Part shown: positions 1 through 10,400 of the stretch, one piece after another | How positions within the stretch are numbered: the first letter of the stretch is position 1 | Layout of the letters: each line of letters begins with the position of its first letter | NCBI GenBank assembly: GCA_948146395.1 | Contig: OX411545.1 | Location: 23,391,526-23,455,525, forward strand | DNA from: Fragum whitleyi | Taxonomy: Eukaryota > Mollusca > Bivalvia > Cardiida > Cardiidae | Reading direction: 5' to 3' | Length of the DNA: 64,000 nucleotides | The notes under the pieces: generated by a model | Told to the model about the DNA's origin: nothing | Database searches by the model: none | What the model saw: the letters and a program-made list of their open reading frames with translations, nothing else | Position numbers and translations under genes: made by a program

Positions 1-519
1 CTAAATATGGAAATCTGCCATGCATAATCTCATTGGAATCGTCTTCTGAAGATGATTCCGATGAGATATCGCAAGGCAGAATCTAACAATGAATGAAAAC
101 GCCAGGTGCGATTTGTGATTTTGACTAATGATTAATTTTTTCGTAAGAAGCTTAGTAAAACAGGCCCCTGGTCTATTAAGGGACCATTCTTAATTAAGCA
201 ACAGTTTTCAAAATCCTCTTCAAAATTTTCATATTTTATAATTTAATATCAAGAAGCAAAAATGTTGAGAATTATCTATAATGAGACATATTTCTTTTGG
301 AACTCCTTTGAGCGCAAGATTACAAACTAGATGCCTACTCAAAAAGGATTTAATAAGGGATGAAACTAATTTTTCTGCCAATCAGAATGCACAAATCTTG
401 ATTGAAAAAAGAGATTTAAAATATTTACATCTAAAACCTAGATTGACAAACACATGAAATTAAATCCAAGTTATGATTTTTTTTATATAAATAGGAGAGA
501 AGATGGAGAGAAGACAATT
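1..519. other. AT-rich noncoding stretch
   Basis: No exon, RNA gene or recognisable repeat boundary is seen here. The sequence is AT-rich and all reading frames are interrupted. Confidence 0.5.
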
Positions 520-530
520 CATAAGGAATG

Positions 531-1240
531 GGAACAAGTATTTGATTAATCGAGTACTCAATCGAACATCCAATTATCGCTTACCAATATCACTAATCAA
601 TTAATCAGCAAAAAAATGAATCATGGGAAATTTGTTACCAATCTCATTTTTTTATAATTTTATTTTCTCAAATATGGATCCTTAATAAATAAAAAACGCC
701 AACATCAAGAGATAGTGTATGCAACGCCGGGTCGGCTGGCGATCGTCTTATCTGTCGATAGTTTTCCGAATTGCAATCAAGTGCCAGCTGTCATAATTCT
801 TGCTGTCAAACAATACATGTCATCATGTACTTTTTTGCACCTTTCACCTTTGGTACTCTGATAAGGAACCGTGCAATTTACTTTGATCTTCGGATCAACA
901 GAATGTTGCATGGTCTTTCCAAAACCTTGTTACGTAATGTTATCGATGCTGTTGTAACTTGGTCTTCCTCTACCAAAAATTTTATATCTAATCGATGAAT
1001 ATCGCCTAGAAGTATTACCGAGAAATGACACTCTTACCATGCATTTTACAATTGTCTATTTCTCTAAATAAGTTTGCAATCAAATGTCATTTCAACTGCC
1101 CTTTTGACCGGAGACGTGGAGTATATCTTAATATTTGAAGACACAGAGTTAATCATTGAAAGTCATCAATTCTATCCAAGTACACAAGTACTCGATCGGA
1201 AAGGTGACCGAGTAATCGATTAGTAAAATTGGTACTCATT
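531..1240. repeat. Candidate non-autonomous DNA transposon with imperfect terminal inverted repeats
   Basis: The segment starting near 531 and the reverse complement of the segment ending near 1240 share an imperfect ~40-bp inverted repeat built around TAATCGA-x-TACTC. Match is roughly two thirds by eye. The interior is mildly GC-richer than its surroundings and has no transposase frame. No target duplication was recognised, so this remains a candidate. Confidence 0.3.
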
Positions 1241-1389
1241 ACAATCCCTACAATTCATGTACTGCCAGAATCAATATTTCTCCAAAACATTCTCTTGTCT
1301 TCTAAAGCAAACAGCCATCAGCCATCAGCAGAGGTATCCTTGTCTTACACATGTGTTAGATCACTCTAAACGATCTCATCACAACATCA

Positions 1390-2881
1390 AACAAGTGCAT
1401 GTCGTATTGCGATGCAATACAGGAGTCCCCCACCGGATAACAAAAAATCCTTTCTTATAATATATCTCCTACTAACTAGATCTATAACTGTATACAAAAT
1501 TTGAAGTTGCTAACACATTAGGTTTTGAACAAAATGTCCCAAACAAAAATATAAGAGTAAATATAACCAATGGCAAAAACTCAAAAAGTGGGCGGAGAAG
1601 AATGATTCTTGTACATGCCACTTGTCCTCAATGAGATCTATAAGTGTACCAAGTTTAAAGTTGCTAGCACTGATGGCTCAGGAGATGTGGTCCAGATGTC
1701 AGGATAAAAAACAACAACGGACAATAACTAAAAAAGTGGATGTGGCAGAGTAACAGTTCTTGTGCATTTAACTTCTTCTCAATGAGATCTACCCGTGTAC
1801 AAAGTTTGAAGTTGCTAGGGCTTATGGTTTAGGAGATAAGTACGGGACAAAAATGTAAGGATAGAAACAACAAAGGGCATTAACACAAAAAGTGGACATG
1901 GCAGAGTGACAGTTCTTGTACATGACACTTCTCCTCAATGATATCTATAAGTGTAGCAAGTTTGAAGTTTCTAGCACTTATGGCTTAGAAGATATGTTCC
2001 GGACAAAAATGTAAAGATAAAAACAACAAAGGGCAATAACTCAAAAAATGGGTGTGGCAGAGTAACTGTTCTTGTACATGACAATTGTCCTCAATGAGAT
2101 CTTTACATGTACAAAGTTTAAAGTTGCTAGCACTTATAGTTTAGAAGATATGATCTGGACAAGAATGTAAGACTAAAAAAAACAAAGGGCAATAACTCAA
2201 AAAGTGGACATGGCAGAGTAACAGTTCTTGTACATGACACTTGTCCTCGATAAGATCTATCAGTGTACAAAGTTTGAAGTTGCTAACACTTATGGTTTAG
2301 GAGATATGATCCGGACAAAAATGTAAGGGTAAAAACAACAAAGGGCAATAACTCAAAAAAAGGGCGTGGCAGAATAACAGTTCTTGAACATGACACTTGT
2401 CCTCAATAAGATCTATAAGTGTACCAAGCTTGAAGTTGCTAGCACTTATAGTTTATGAGATATGATCCGGACAAAAATGTAAGGGTAAAAAAAACAAAGG
2501 GCAATAACTCAAAAAGTGGGTGTGGCAGAGTTATGGATCTTGAACATGACACTTCTCCTTAATGAGATCTATAAGTGTACAAAGTTTGAAGTTGCTAGCA
2601 CACATAGTTTAGGAGATATGATCCGGAAAAGAATATGAGGGTAAAAACAACAAAGGGCAATAACTCAAAAAGTGGGTGTGGCAGAGTAACGGTTCTTGAA
2701 CATGACACTTCTCCTCGATGAGATCTATAAGTGTACCAAGTTTGAAGTTGCTAGCACATATGGTTTAGAAGATATAGCCCGGACAAAAGCGTGACGGACA
2801 GACGGACGGACGGACAGACGGACGGACAGACGGACTCTAGCAAACCTATAGTCCCCCAACCGGTAACCGGTGGGGGACTAA
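1390..2881 (+). mobile_element. Hairpin-ended tandem-core repeat, family A copy 1
   Basis: It begins AACAAGTGCATG with a short palindrome around ATTGCGATGCAAT, followed at 1424-1436 by AGTCCCCCACCGG. The 3' end near 2868-2880 carries the reverse complement CCGGTGGGGGACT inside a hairpin. Between them lie about eight tandem units of ~155 bp, each with a version of 'gggcaataactcaaaaa' and 'gatctataagtgtacc', then a GACGGACGG tract at about 2792-2835. This resembles bivalve 'pearl' elements and Helentron-derived non-autonomous elements. There is no coding capacity. Confidence 0.75.
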
Positions 2882-3083
2882 TAACACATTGTCTAGAATA
2901 GAAAAGTTATTAAGCTTGCCAAGGCTCACTTAATAACATTTCAATACATGTACTAGACTCAGTTAAGATCAGCTTGTCTCACAAAAAGAAATAGGACAAG
3001 TTTTTCATTCAGTTGCCTTTTACCCGTATCATCCTGAATAAAAATCTTGACAAAACTATATTGAAATCAAAGCACTTTATTAG

Positions 3084-3221
3084 TTATACCGTTTCTTGCC
3101 AGGGTATATGACGATTTATTCCCGGCTGGAAAAATTATGTCACCCGAGCCGTAGGCGAGGGTTGACATCATTTTTACTGCAGGGAATAAATTGTCATATA
3201 CCCAGGCAAGAAACCGTATTA
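3084..3221. repeat. Foldback element with ~50-bp arms
   Basis: The left arm from TATACCGTTTCTTGCC and the right arm ending GGCAAGAAACCGTAT are inverted copies, including a shared GGGTATATGAC block. The loop contains a small GC-rich palindrome (CCGAGCCGTAGGCGAGGG). A short frame on the minus strand here is a by-product of the palindrome. Confidence 0.7.
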
Positions 3222-3355
3222 CGAATTTATTATACTTCAAAGTTTTAGGGCCAAATATCTGTCTTTTGCCTATTTTAGGCGTTCGCATAAACCGATTTCT
3301 TTTAAACCACCAATATCCCTTAATGCGCCCCTATGAAAAGTAAACATGTACAAAG

Positions 3356-3381
3356 TGACGTCATATATAGTTGTGACGTCA
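3356..3381. promoter_or_regulatory. Pair of CRE-type octamers
   Basis: Two perfect TGACGTCA palindromes (3356-3363 and 3374-3381) flank TATATAG. TGACGTCA is the CREB/ATF site. No supported gene starts directly downstream, although an ATGGCTGCC context occurs at 3591. Promoter activity is only suggested. Confidence 0.3.
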
Positions 3382-3631
3382 CACTACTACACTCTGTGCT
3401 ATTGTGATATGTAAGCGTTTGTTGGCTGAAACTGCGAGAAACTTGGCACTTTAAATGGACAGATTTGTACAAATTTAAGGTATTTATTGACATCTATATC
3501 ATTTTTTATTTGCACATTATTAACCGACATCCTTTTCAACTGTATCCTAGTGTGTATATTCAGGTCGTGTTATCAGCGAAGCGAGAGAAACATGGCTGCC
3601 ATTACTGTTCCGATTTTTTGTCTATGTTCAC

Positions 3632-4120
3632 TAGGGGTGTAACAATAGGTCGAACTATCGCTGTATCGTGATAGTTCACCTTGCAATAGCAATAGGTCGA
3701 TAGCATTTTTTCAAGTCAATAGATATCGCAATAGTTCCTCTGACTATCGATAGTTTACAATAGTTTTTTTTTTGAAAATGAAAGTAGAATTAAATATAGT
3801 AATAATGCTGCCTTTTTGCATGTTTTTATCAGAGAATGAGGTGAAATCCAATTCTTTTTAAGGGAGTATCTGTAATTAACTGATTTGATCATTTACTGGC
3901 TATTGACAAGGTAAACAGTATCTTACAATACCAATATAAAGTTACTGTCTAATAAAAGGTGGACGCTTTAACATTGATTTTTATCTATTTTTTTTTCTGT
4001 AGAAACAACTATTGTGATAGTATTGCAATAGTTTTCTGACTATTGCAATACTATTCCAATAGCAACTTTACTATCGCAATACTATCGTGATACTAATTTT
4101 GAACTCAATAGTCACCCCTA
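3632..4120. mobile_element. hAT-type MITE, 489 bp, with 8-bp target duplication
   Basis: The ends are TAGGGGTG and CACCCCTA. The flanking octamer ATGTTCAC is perfectly duplicated at 3624-3631 and 4121-4128. An 8-bp duplication and a GGGGTG terminal motif are typical of the hAT superfamily. The interior is simple CTATCG/CAATAG-rich sequence with no transposase. Confidence 0.85.
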
Positions 4121-4128
4121 ATGTTCAC

Positions 4129-4942
4129 ATCGAGGCGCCTTAAGAAAACATTAGAGGTAATACTGGAGCGGCCGTAGCTATCAATGTTTGTCAGGTCAGC
4201 ATTAACCAATGAAAATGCTAGAATTTTCTTTGCAGTATAATAAAAAGCATTGGAATGCACTATTTGTGCATCAGTATTTACTTTGAAGAATATTTTTAGA
4301 CTTTTCTGGTTTAAAGAGAAAAATTGTTGGTACAGACTAAAATCAGGCTGCACATATGTGCAAGCTAATCTTTCTCTATACCTCCTGCCATAGTAGGAAT
4401 ATTCTGGGGTTAGCATAACATGACTTAAAGAATCAATATGTAACTTACAGCATTTTGGAGTTCAGTGTCTGATGGTATCTTTGCTTCTGAAACATAGAGG
4501 AAGACAAATAATGTATGCTATATACAGAGTATTAACTATTCATATACAAGTGGTGTTCACTTTTTACACCAAAAAATATAATCACCACTCTAGACCTTGC
4601 AAAAGGACAGACTGTACAGTTTGCAATATATATTTTGGGTTCTTTATGTTACCCATTAGATTGTGTTATAGCAGCAATTACATAGTATTCTAGCTATTTT
4701 GTACAAAGAATAAACATTTACCCCGAACTTAGTCTTAATTATCTAATTTTTTTTTCAATGGGTTACATATTCTGGGATCCTACGTTAAATTTTTAAATTT
4801 CATACTAAAGAAATTCTTTTGGAATAAGAAGAAATTGCTTGTTACATACAATTTCCCTACTTCTCATAGTATCAATCCATTCGGCAAGGGCTGGTTTCTC
4901 TTAGAATTGTTCGCTTTTAGTTTTTGACAGTCTAAAATTTTG
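4129..4942. other. Noncoding stretch with a short palindrome
   Basis: It contains a ~40-nt palindrome at 4333-4372 centred on GCACATATGTGC, which recurs at 13161-13214 and 43276-43320. No exon was supported. Confidence 0.4.
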
Positions 4943-5962
4943 AACTAGAAAGCCATGAATGGCTTGAGTCGCTCCACAGGCTTGAAATTCTTGTAAAGCA
5001 ATAAAAGTTTTGACTAGACTTTTAGATATTTTGGATTCTACTGATGTTGAAAATGATTTTCAGAGCTTCAACTATATAACATATAGAGAAATGACATCCG
5101 CCCATAAAATGCATACTTTCATCTGATCACAATAACTTTTTGTAGACTGATTAAGGGTCACTCAAGGATCATTCCAGTAAAATTTGGTTGATATCCATTG
5201 GTTAGATTCTGAGAAAATGATTTCCAAAGTTTCCACTATATAACATATAGAGAAATGACCTCCGCGCATAAAATACATAATTTTCATCTGATCACTATAA
5301 TTTTTGGTAGATTGATAGAGGGTTACTCATGGATTATTCCAGTAAAATTTTGTTGATATCCATTTATTAGATTCTGAGAAAATGATTTCCAAAGTACCTA
5401 TAGAAAAATGACCTCCGCCCCTAAAATACATAATTTTCATCCGATCACTATAATTTTTAGTAGCCTGATAAAGGGTCACTCAAGGATCATTCCAGTGAAA
5501 TTTGGTTGATATCCATAACTTACATTCTGAGAAAATGATTTTCAAAGTTTCCACTATATAACATATAGAGAAATGACCTCTGTCCATAAAATGCATATTT
5601 TTCATCCGATCTCAATAATCTTTTGTAGACTGATAAAGGGTCACACAAGGATCATTCATGTAAATTTTCATTGGTATCCATCAATTAGAATCTGAGAAAA
5701 CTCACTTTTTACCATATTTGGAAATTAGCCACGCCCATTAAATCCATGTTTTTCATTGGAACAAAATTTCTTGAACAACTTTGAAAGAGGGTCACCCAAG
5801 GATCATTCCTGTGAAGTTAGGTTGAAATTCATCCAGTAGTTTCTGAGGAAAAGATTTTTAAAGAAAAAGTTTACGACCGCACGCACGGACGGACGGACAG
5901 ACGCACAACGGACACAACGCCATGACAATAGCCCCAGTGGCTTTCAGCCAGTGGAGCTAAAA
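4943..5962 (+). mobile_element. Hairpin-ended tandem-core repeat, family B copy 1
   Basis: The start is AACTAGAAAGCCATGAATGG with a GCCAT/ATGGC hairpin, then GCTCCAC. The 3' end has GTGGAGC followed by TAAAAA. Internal units of ~170 bp repeat 'gagaaatgacctccgcccataaaa' and 'aagggtcactcaaggatcattcc'. A GGACGGACGGAC tract lies at about 5886-5900. There is no coding capacity. Confidence 0.8.
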
Positions 5963-6381
5963 ACTCTATTATATGCATTTGTCCAGGTCAACTTGAATAT
6001 TGCAATTCCCTTTTGTCAAATGCCCCTAAATGTCTAATTGATTTATTACAGAGAATCCCAAGAAGTACAGGTCAACTTGTATCTTGAAATCTTTACACTA
6101 GCTCCCCTACAAAGATTTTATCAACTACAAACTTTGTAATCTCTGCAACAATTATTTATAAGATCTTCACCTTAATACCTCAGTAGCGCTCTTGACTAAA
6201 AGAAATGCCATCAGAAAACCCAGTTCATACTTTGATACTTGTGTATTCAATGTCAAAGGGTCCAGGACTTAAATGTGTCCAGTTTACACATATTTTATTA
6301 TAATTCTTACCTGTTTTAAAGTAAAAAGAGCATAGTTTCATATACTGTTACCAAAGCTATGGAATTCTCTTCCATATATAT
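5963..6381. other. Noncoding spacer between two family B copies
   Basis: No exon is supported. A minus-strand sequence at about 6316-6370 ends in a good splice donor, but its open frame has a stop just before that donor, so it is not called as an exon. Confidence 0.4.
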
Positions 6382-7255
6382 AACTAGAAAGCCATGAATG
6401 GCTTGAGTCGCTCCACAGGCTTGAAATTCTTGAAATAGCAAATCTAAGGTTTGACTAGATTTTAAGATATTTTGGGTTCCACTGATGTTAAAAATAATTT
6501 TCAAAGTTTCCACTATATAACATATAGAGAAATGACCTCCGCCCATAAAATGCATATTTTTCATCAGATCACAATAATTTTTGGTAGACTGATAAAGGGT
6601 CACCCAAGGATCATTCCAGTGAAATTTGATTAATATCAATCTATTACATTCTGAGAAAATGATTTTCAAAGTTTCCACTATATAACATATAGAGAAATGA
6701 CCTCCGCCCATAAAATGCATATTTTTCATCAGATCACAATTATTTTTGGTAGAATGATAAAGGGTCACCTAAGGATAATTCCAGTAAAATTTGGTATATA
6801 TCCATTAATAACATTCTGAGAAAATGATTTTCAAAGTTTCCACTATATAACATATAGAGAAATGACCTCCGCCCATAAAATGCATATTTTTCATCCGATC
6901 ACAATAATTTTATGTAGACTGATAAAGGGTCACCAAAGGATCATTCATGTAAAATTTAATTGGTATCTATCAATTAGAATCTGAGAAAACTCACTTTTTA
7001 CCATATTTGGAAATTAGCCACGCCCATTAAATCCATGTTTTTCATTGGATCAAAATTTCTTGAACAACTTTGAAAGAGGGTCACCCAAGGATCATTCCTG
7101 TGAAGTTTGGTTAAAATTCATCCAGTAGTTTCTGAGGAGAAGATTTTTAAAGAAAAAGTTTACGACCGCACGCACGGACGGACGGACTGACGGACGCACG
7201 ACGGACACAACGCCATGACAATAGCCCCAGTGGCTTTCAGCCAGTGGAGCTAAAA
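6382..7255 (+). mobile_element. Hairpin-ended tandem-core repeat, family B copy 2
   Basis: It has the same ends as the copy at 4943-5962 and the same orientation. It stops only ~30 bp from the splice donor of the AP5Z1 exon at 7287-7464, so it sits in the intron following that exon. Its internal units create a repetitive minus-strand open frame that is not a gene. Confidence 0.8.
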
Positions 7256-7286
7256 ACAGTAGCAGCCTAAATGACTGTTAACTTAC

Positions 7287-7464
7287 TCCTATCACTTTGA
7301 TCCAGAATCCTGAGACAATAATCAAAAGTCCGTCTGACGAGTGCATCATAAATACTCTCTGTGACTGACAGTCTGTCCGACCTTGACCCTTCTCGTGGTG
7401 TTACCGCCCGGTCCATCAAACTGCGAGTTGGGGTACTCTGTCTGCTACCTGTAGACAATGCTCT
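7287..7464 (-). CDS. AP5Z1: AP5Z1 exon 7 (last exon visible)
   Basis: The acceptor is CCCCACAG and the donor GGA-GTAAGT. It encodes a Ser/Thr/Arg-rich linker and then FDYCLRILDQSDR, which matches the human FEYCQRLIEQSNR region. It leaves one nucleotide of a split codon, so coding continues downstream. Confidence 0.85.
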
Positions 7465-10400
7465 CTGTGGGGAGAGTCTCACTTGTGATGAAGCCTAAAG
7501 GGTTTGAATGAAAGCATGTTTAGAGTGAAAATTAAGGGGTTAGTGCAAAACTATTGTAAGTTACAATAGTTTTGCACTGACCCCTCAAAATACTTAAGGG
7601 TTCTAACAAAAGATGTAAACAAATAAATGGGTATTTACTTAGTATTTGCAACCAAGCAATCTTATTTCAGCTTAAGCCAGTTATAACCTTTTAGTCTATC
7701 GTAATAATATCAATTAAGCAGGTTGTCAAAGGACAACTCTTGTCAAGCCTGCAAATATTTGAAATGCTAATGAAATATGACCAATGTTTGACACACCATT
7801 TTGTATCATTTTTGCATGAAAGAAATAGAATTATCATTTATTTTCGAGTAAGATCGATATATATTTCATTTTGTGAACAAAGAAAGCTATATTTTCACTT
7901 GTGGTTCACTCATTCACCCAATGAAATTTAAATTGATCTTAAACTGAAACAAATAATTATCCGCTATATAAAATGTATTTTTGGCAACCATTACCATTAC
8001 TGCAGGAGACGAAGGTGATCGTCTAGCCAGCTGTTTTGTTGGCGTTGAAATTGGAGTTGACAATGGAGTTACTGCCCCTGACAGTTGTTTGAATGATTCT
8101 GTAGGTTGATGATCCTTGATGGCAAGTTGTGGTTGACTTGATATGGCCTTATGGGAATGATATAACCACTGGTAGAGAAGGGAGAAACTGAAAATATTCA
8201 TCTGTTGTTCTGGAGTGTAGTATTGGCCTGGAAAATAACAGGTATCTAAACAATTACAACAACCAAAAATTTTAGATTGGTCCAAATTGAAAGATGTTGC
8301 AGATGACAATTGAAAGCTAATGAAATCTTACTTTAATTTTTACTTTTGAGGTGGAAAACATTGTGAGAAATTCTCTAATCATAAAATATTCAATTCTATT
8401 AAATTAAACATTTTAAAAACAAAGATACTTTCTTTTACAAAACACAAAGTGGGTACAAATTACATGTATAAGAATAAAAATAATGCATGTACCTTACCAA
8501 TATAAAGAACAGTAAAAACTAGAGCTGCTTGAGCAGCTAATTTGCTCCACAGGTCTAATTCAACTGATATGATGGGAATTTCAGTGAATTAATTAATTAA
8601 TTAATTTTTATTTCAAATAAATAAGTGTTTTTAAGTGTCACATGCTGAAATATTTCTGCAAAGAAAAATTCAAGATTGATGAGTAACAATTAGAAAATTG
8701 ACATTCCCCTGTTAAATACATATTTTTCATCCAATCACAGTAATCTTGTGCAGCCTGATAATGGTCCACCAAAGGAACATTTCAGTGAAGTTTGGTTGAT
8801 ATCTATCTGTTAGATTCTGAGAAAATGATTTTCAAATTTCCACTAGATAACATATAGAGAAATGACCTCAGCCCATAAAAGACATATTTTTCATCCAATC
8901 ACAATAATATGTGGTAGACTGATAAAGGGTCACTCAATTATTCCAGTGAAATTTGGTTGATATCCATCAATTAGATTCTTTGAAAATGACGTTCAAAATT
9001 TTTACTATATCAAATATAGAGAAATGACCTCCACCCATAAAATACATATTTTTCATCTGATCACAATGATTTTTTTGTAGACTGATTAAGGGTCAACCAA
9101 AGATCACTCCTGTACTATGTTGTTCTAATTTTCTGATTGTCCAGGAAAATATGTTTTAAGTTATATATATCATTTTTCTAATTAAAACATCCTTTTTATA
9201 AGTCAAAACAAATTCAATGGCTCAGCATGAAACACTTGTAACTTCCTATCACCATATAGGGAGTTGCAACTGTTTTGAACTGATCTCTCAAAATATAGGA
9301 ACCACAGCTTACCTATATTAAGAACAGTAAAGAAATTTGTGCTGGGTGTGCCGTCGACCTCTTGAACTAGATTGTTCTGATCTTTCCGGAAGGGGTTGGA
9401 AGTGTATGGATTTGGGGCCTGGTAGAGACCAACTTCCTTCAGCCAAAATCCAATCTTGTCATTGGTGATCTGTACCAGGTCTGTCAATATTGTAAAGTAA
9501 AACTTGTACATTGTATAAAGCACAGGAAAAATTCCCGCTGATTTTTTAAAAACATATATATGTTTATGAAAAACAAGAGCAACGCTGGGTGTGGCATTAT
9601 ACGCCCGAAGCTCAGAAATAAATGGGTGATGTTTTGACCTTTTTATTGATCCTTAGGATGTATTTTCTAGCAAACATTATAGTATATTGTATTTATTATG
9701 ATGATAGTGTTTGTTTTGTTTTCCTATTTGTCTTTATGAAAATGTTTTCTAAAGCAATTAAAGAACTGTGGATAACTTATGGATATCACCACTATTCTTC
9801 AAGTAATTACATGTATCGGAGTACTACTAAAATATTCACAAATTCAGATTGAGATAATGTAATCAAACACCCTAGCTATGAGTTCTACATACATGTGAAG
9901 TTTCAACATCTTAGTCCTTGTATTTTGAAAGTTATGGACCAGACACAAATTTGCTAACTGAATCAAAGGGCAATAACTCTAAAATTTCAAATGGTAGAGT
10001 TAGGGTTATTGCGCTCTGCACATCCTAGCTATGAGATCTATACACCTGTGAAGTTTCAAGACCATAGGCCTTATAGTTTCAAAGTTATGGACTGGACACA
10101 AATTTGCTAACTGAATGAAACAAAGGACAATAACTCAAAAATTACAAATGGTAGAGTTGTGGTTCTTGCGCTCTGCACACCGTAGCTTTGAGATCTATAC
10201 TCCTGTGAAGTTTCAAGACTATAGGCCTTATAATTTCAGAGTTATGGACTGGACACGAATTTGCTAACTGAATCAAGCAAAGGGCATTAACTCAATCAAA
10301 GCCCTGAAGGGCCTGAACGTCGCTTCAACAGATGTATTAGTTAAACAAGACTTGCTTTTTATGACCCTATCAGAGCAGGTTTTAAAAAGTATTGAAGGAA

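Noticed and set aside
1560..2760. Regularly spaced repeats suggestive of a CRISPR array or satellite
   Set aside because: Units are ~155 bp, diverged and have no unique spacers; they are tandem cores of a transposable element in a eukaryotic genome.
4105..4416. 103-codon minus-strand frame
   Set aside because: It straddles a MITE end and a palindrome and shows no similarity to the expected AP5Z1 C-terminus.
4805..4905. Short minus-strand open frame (ALAEWIDTMRSRE)
   Set aside because: It looks protein-like, but is ~33 codons, lacks a clear acceptor, and matches nothing recognised.
6316..6768. 150-codon minus-strand frame
   Set aside because: It covers repeated family B units and carries the same peptide twice; the frame comes from the repeat.
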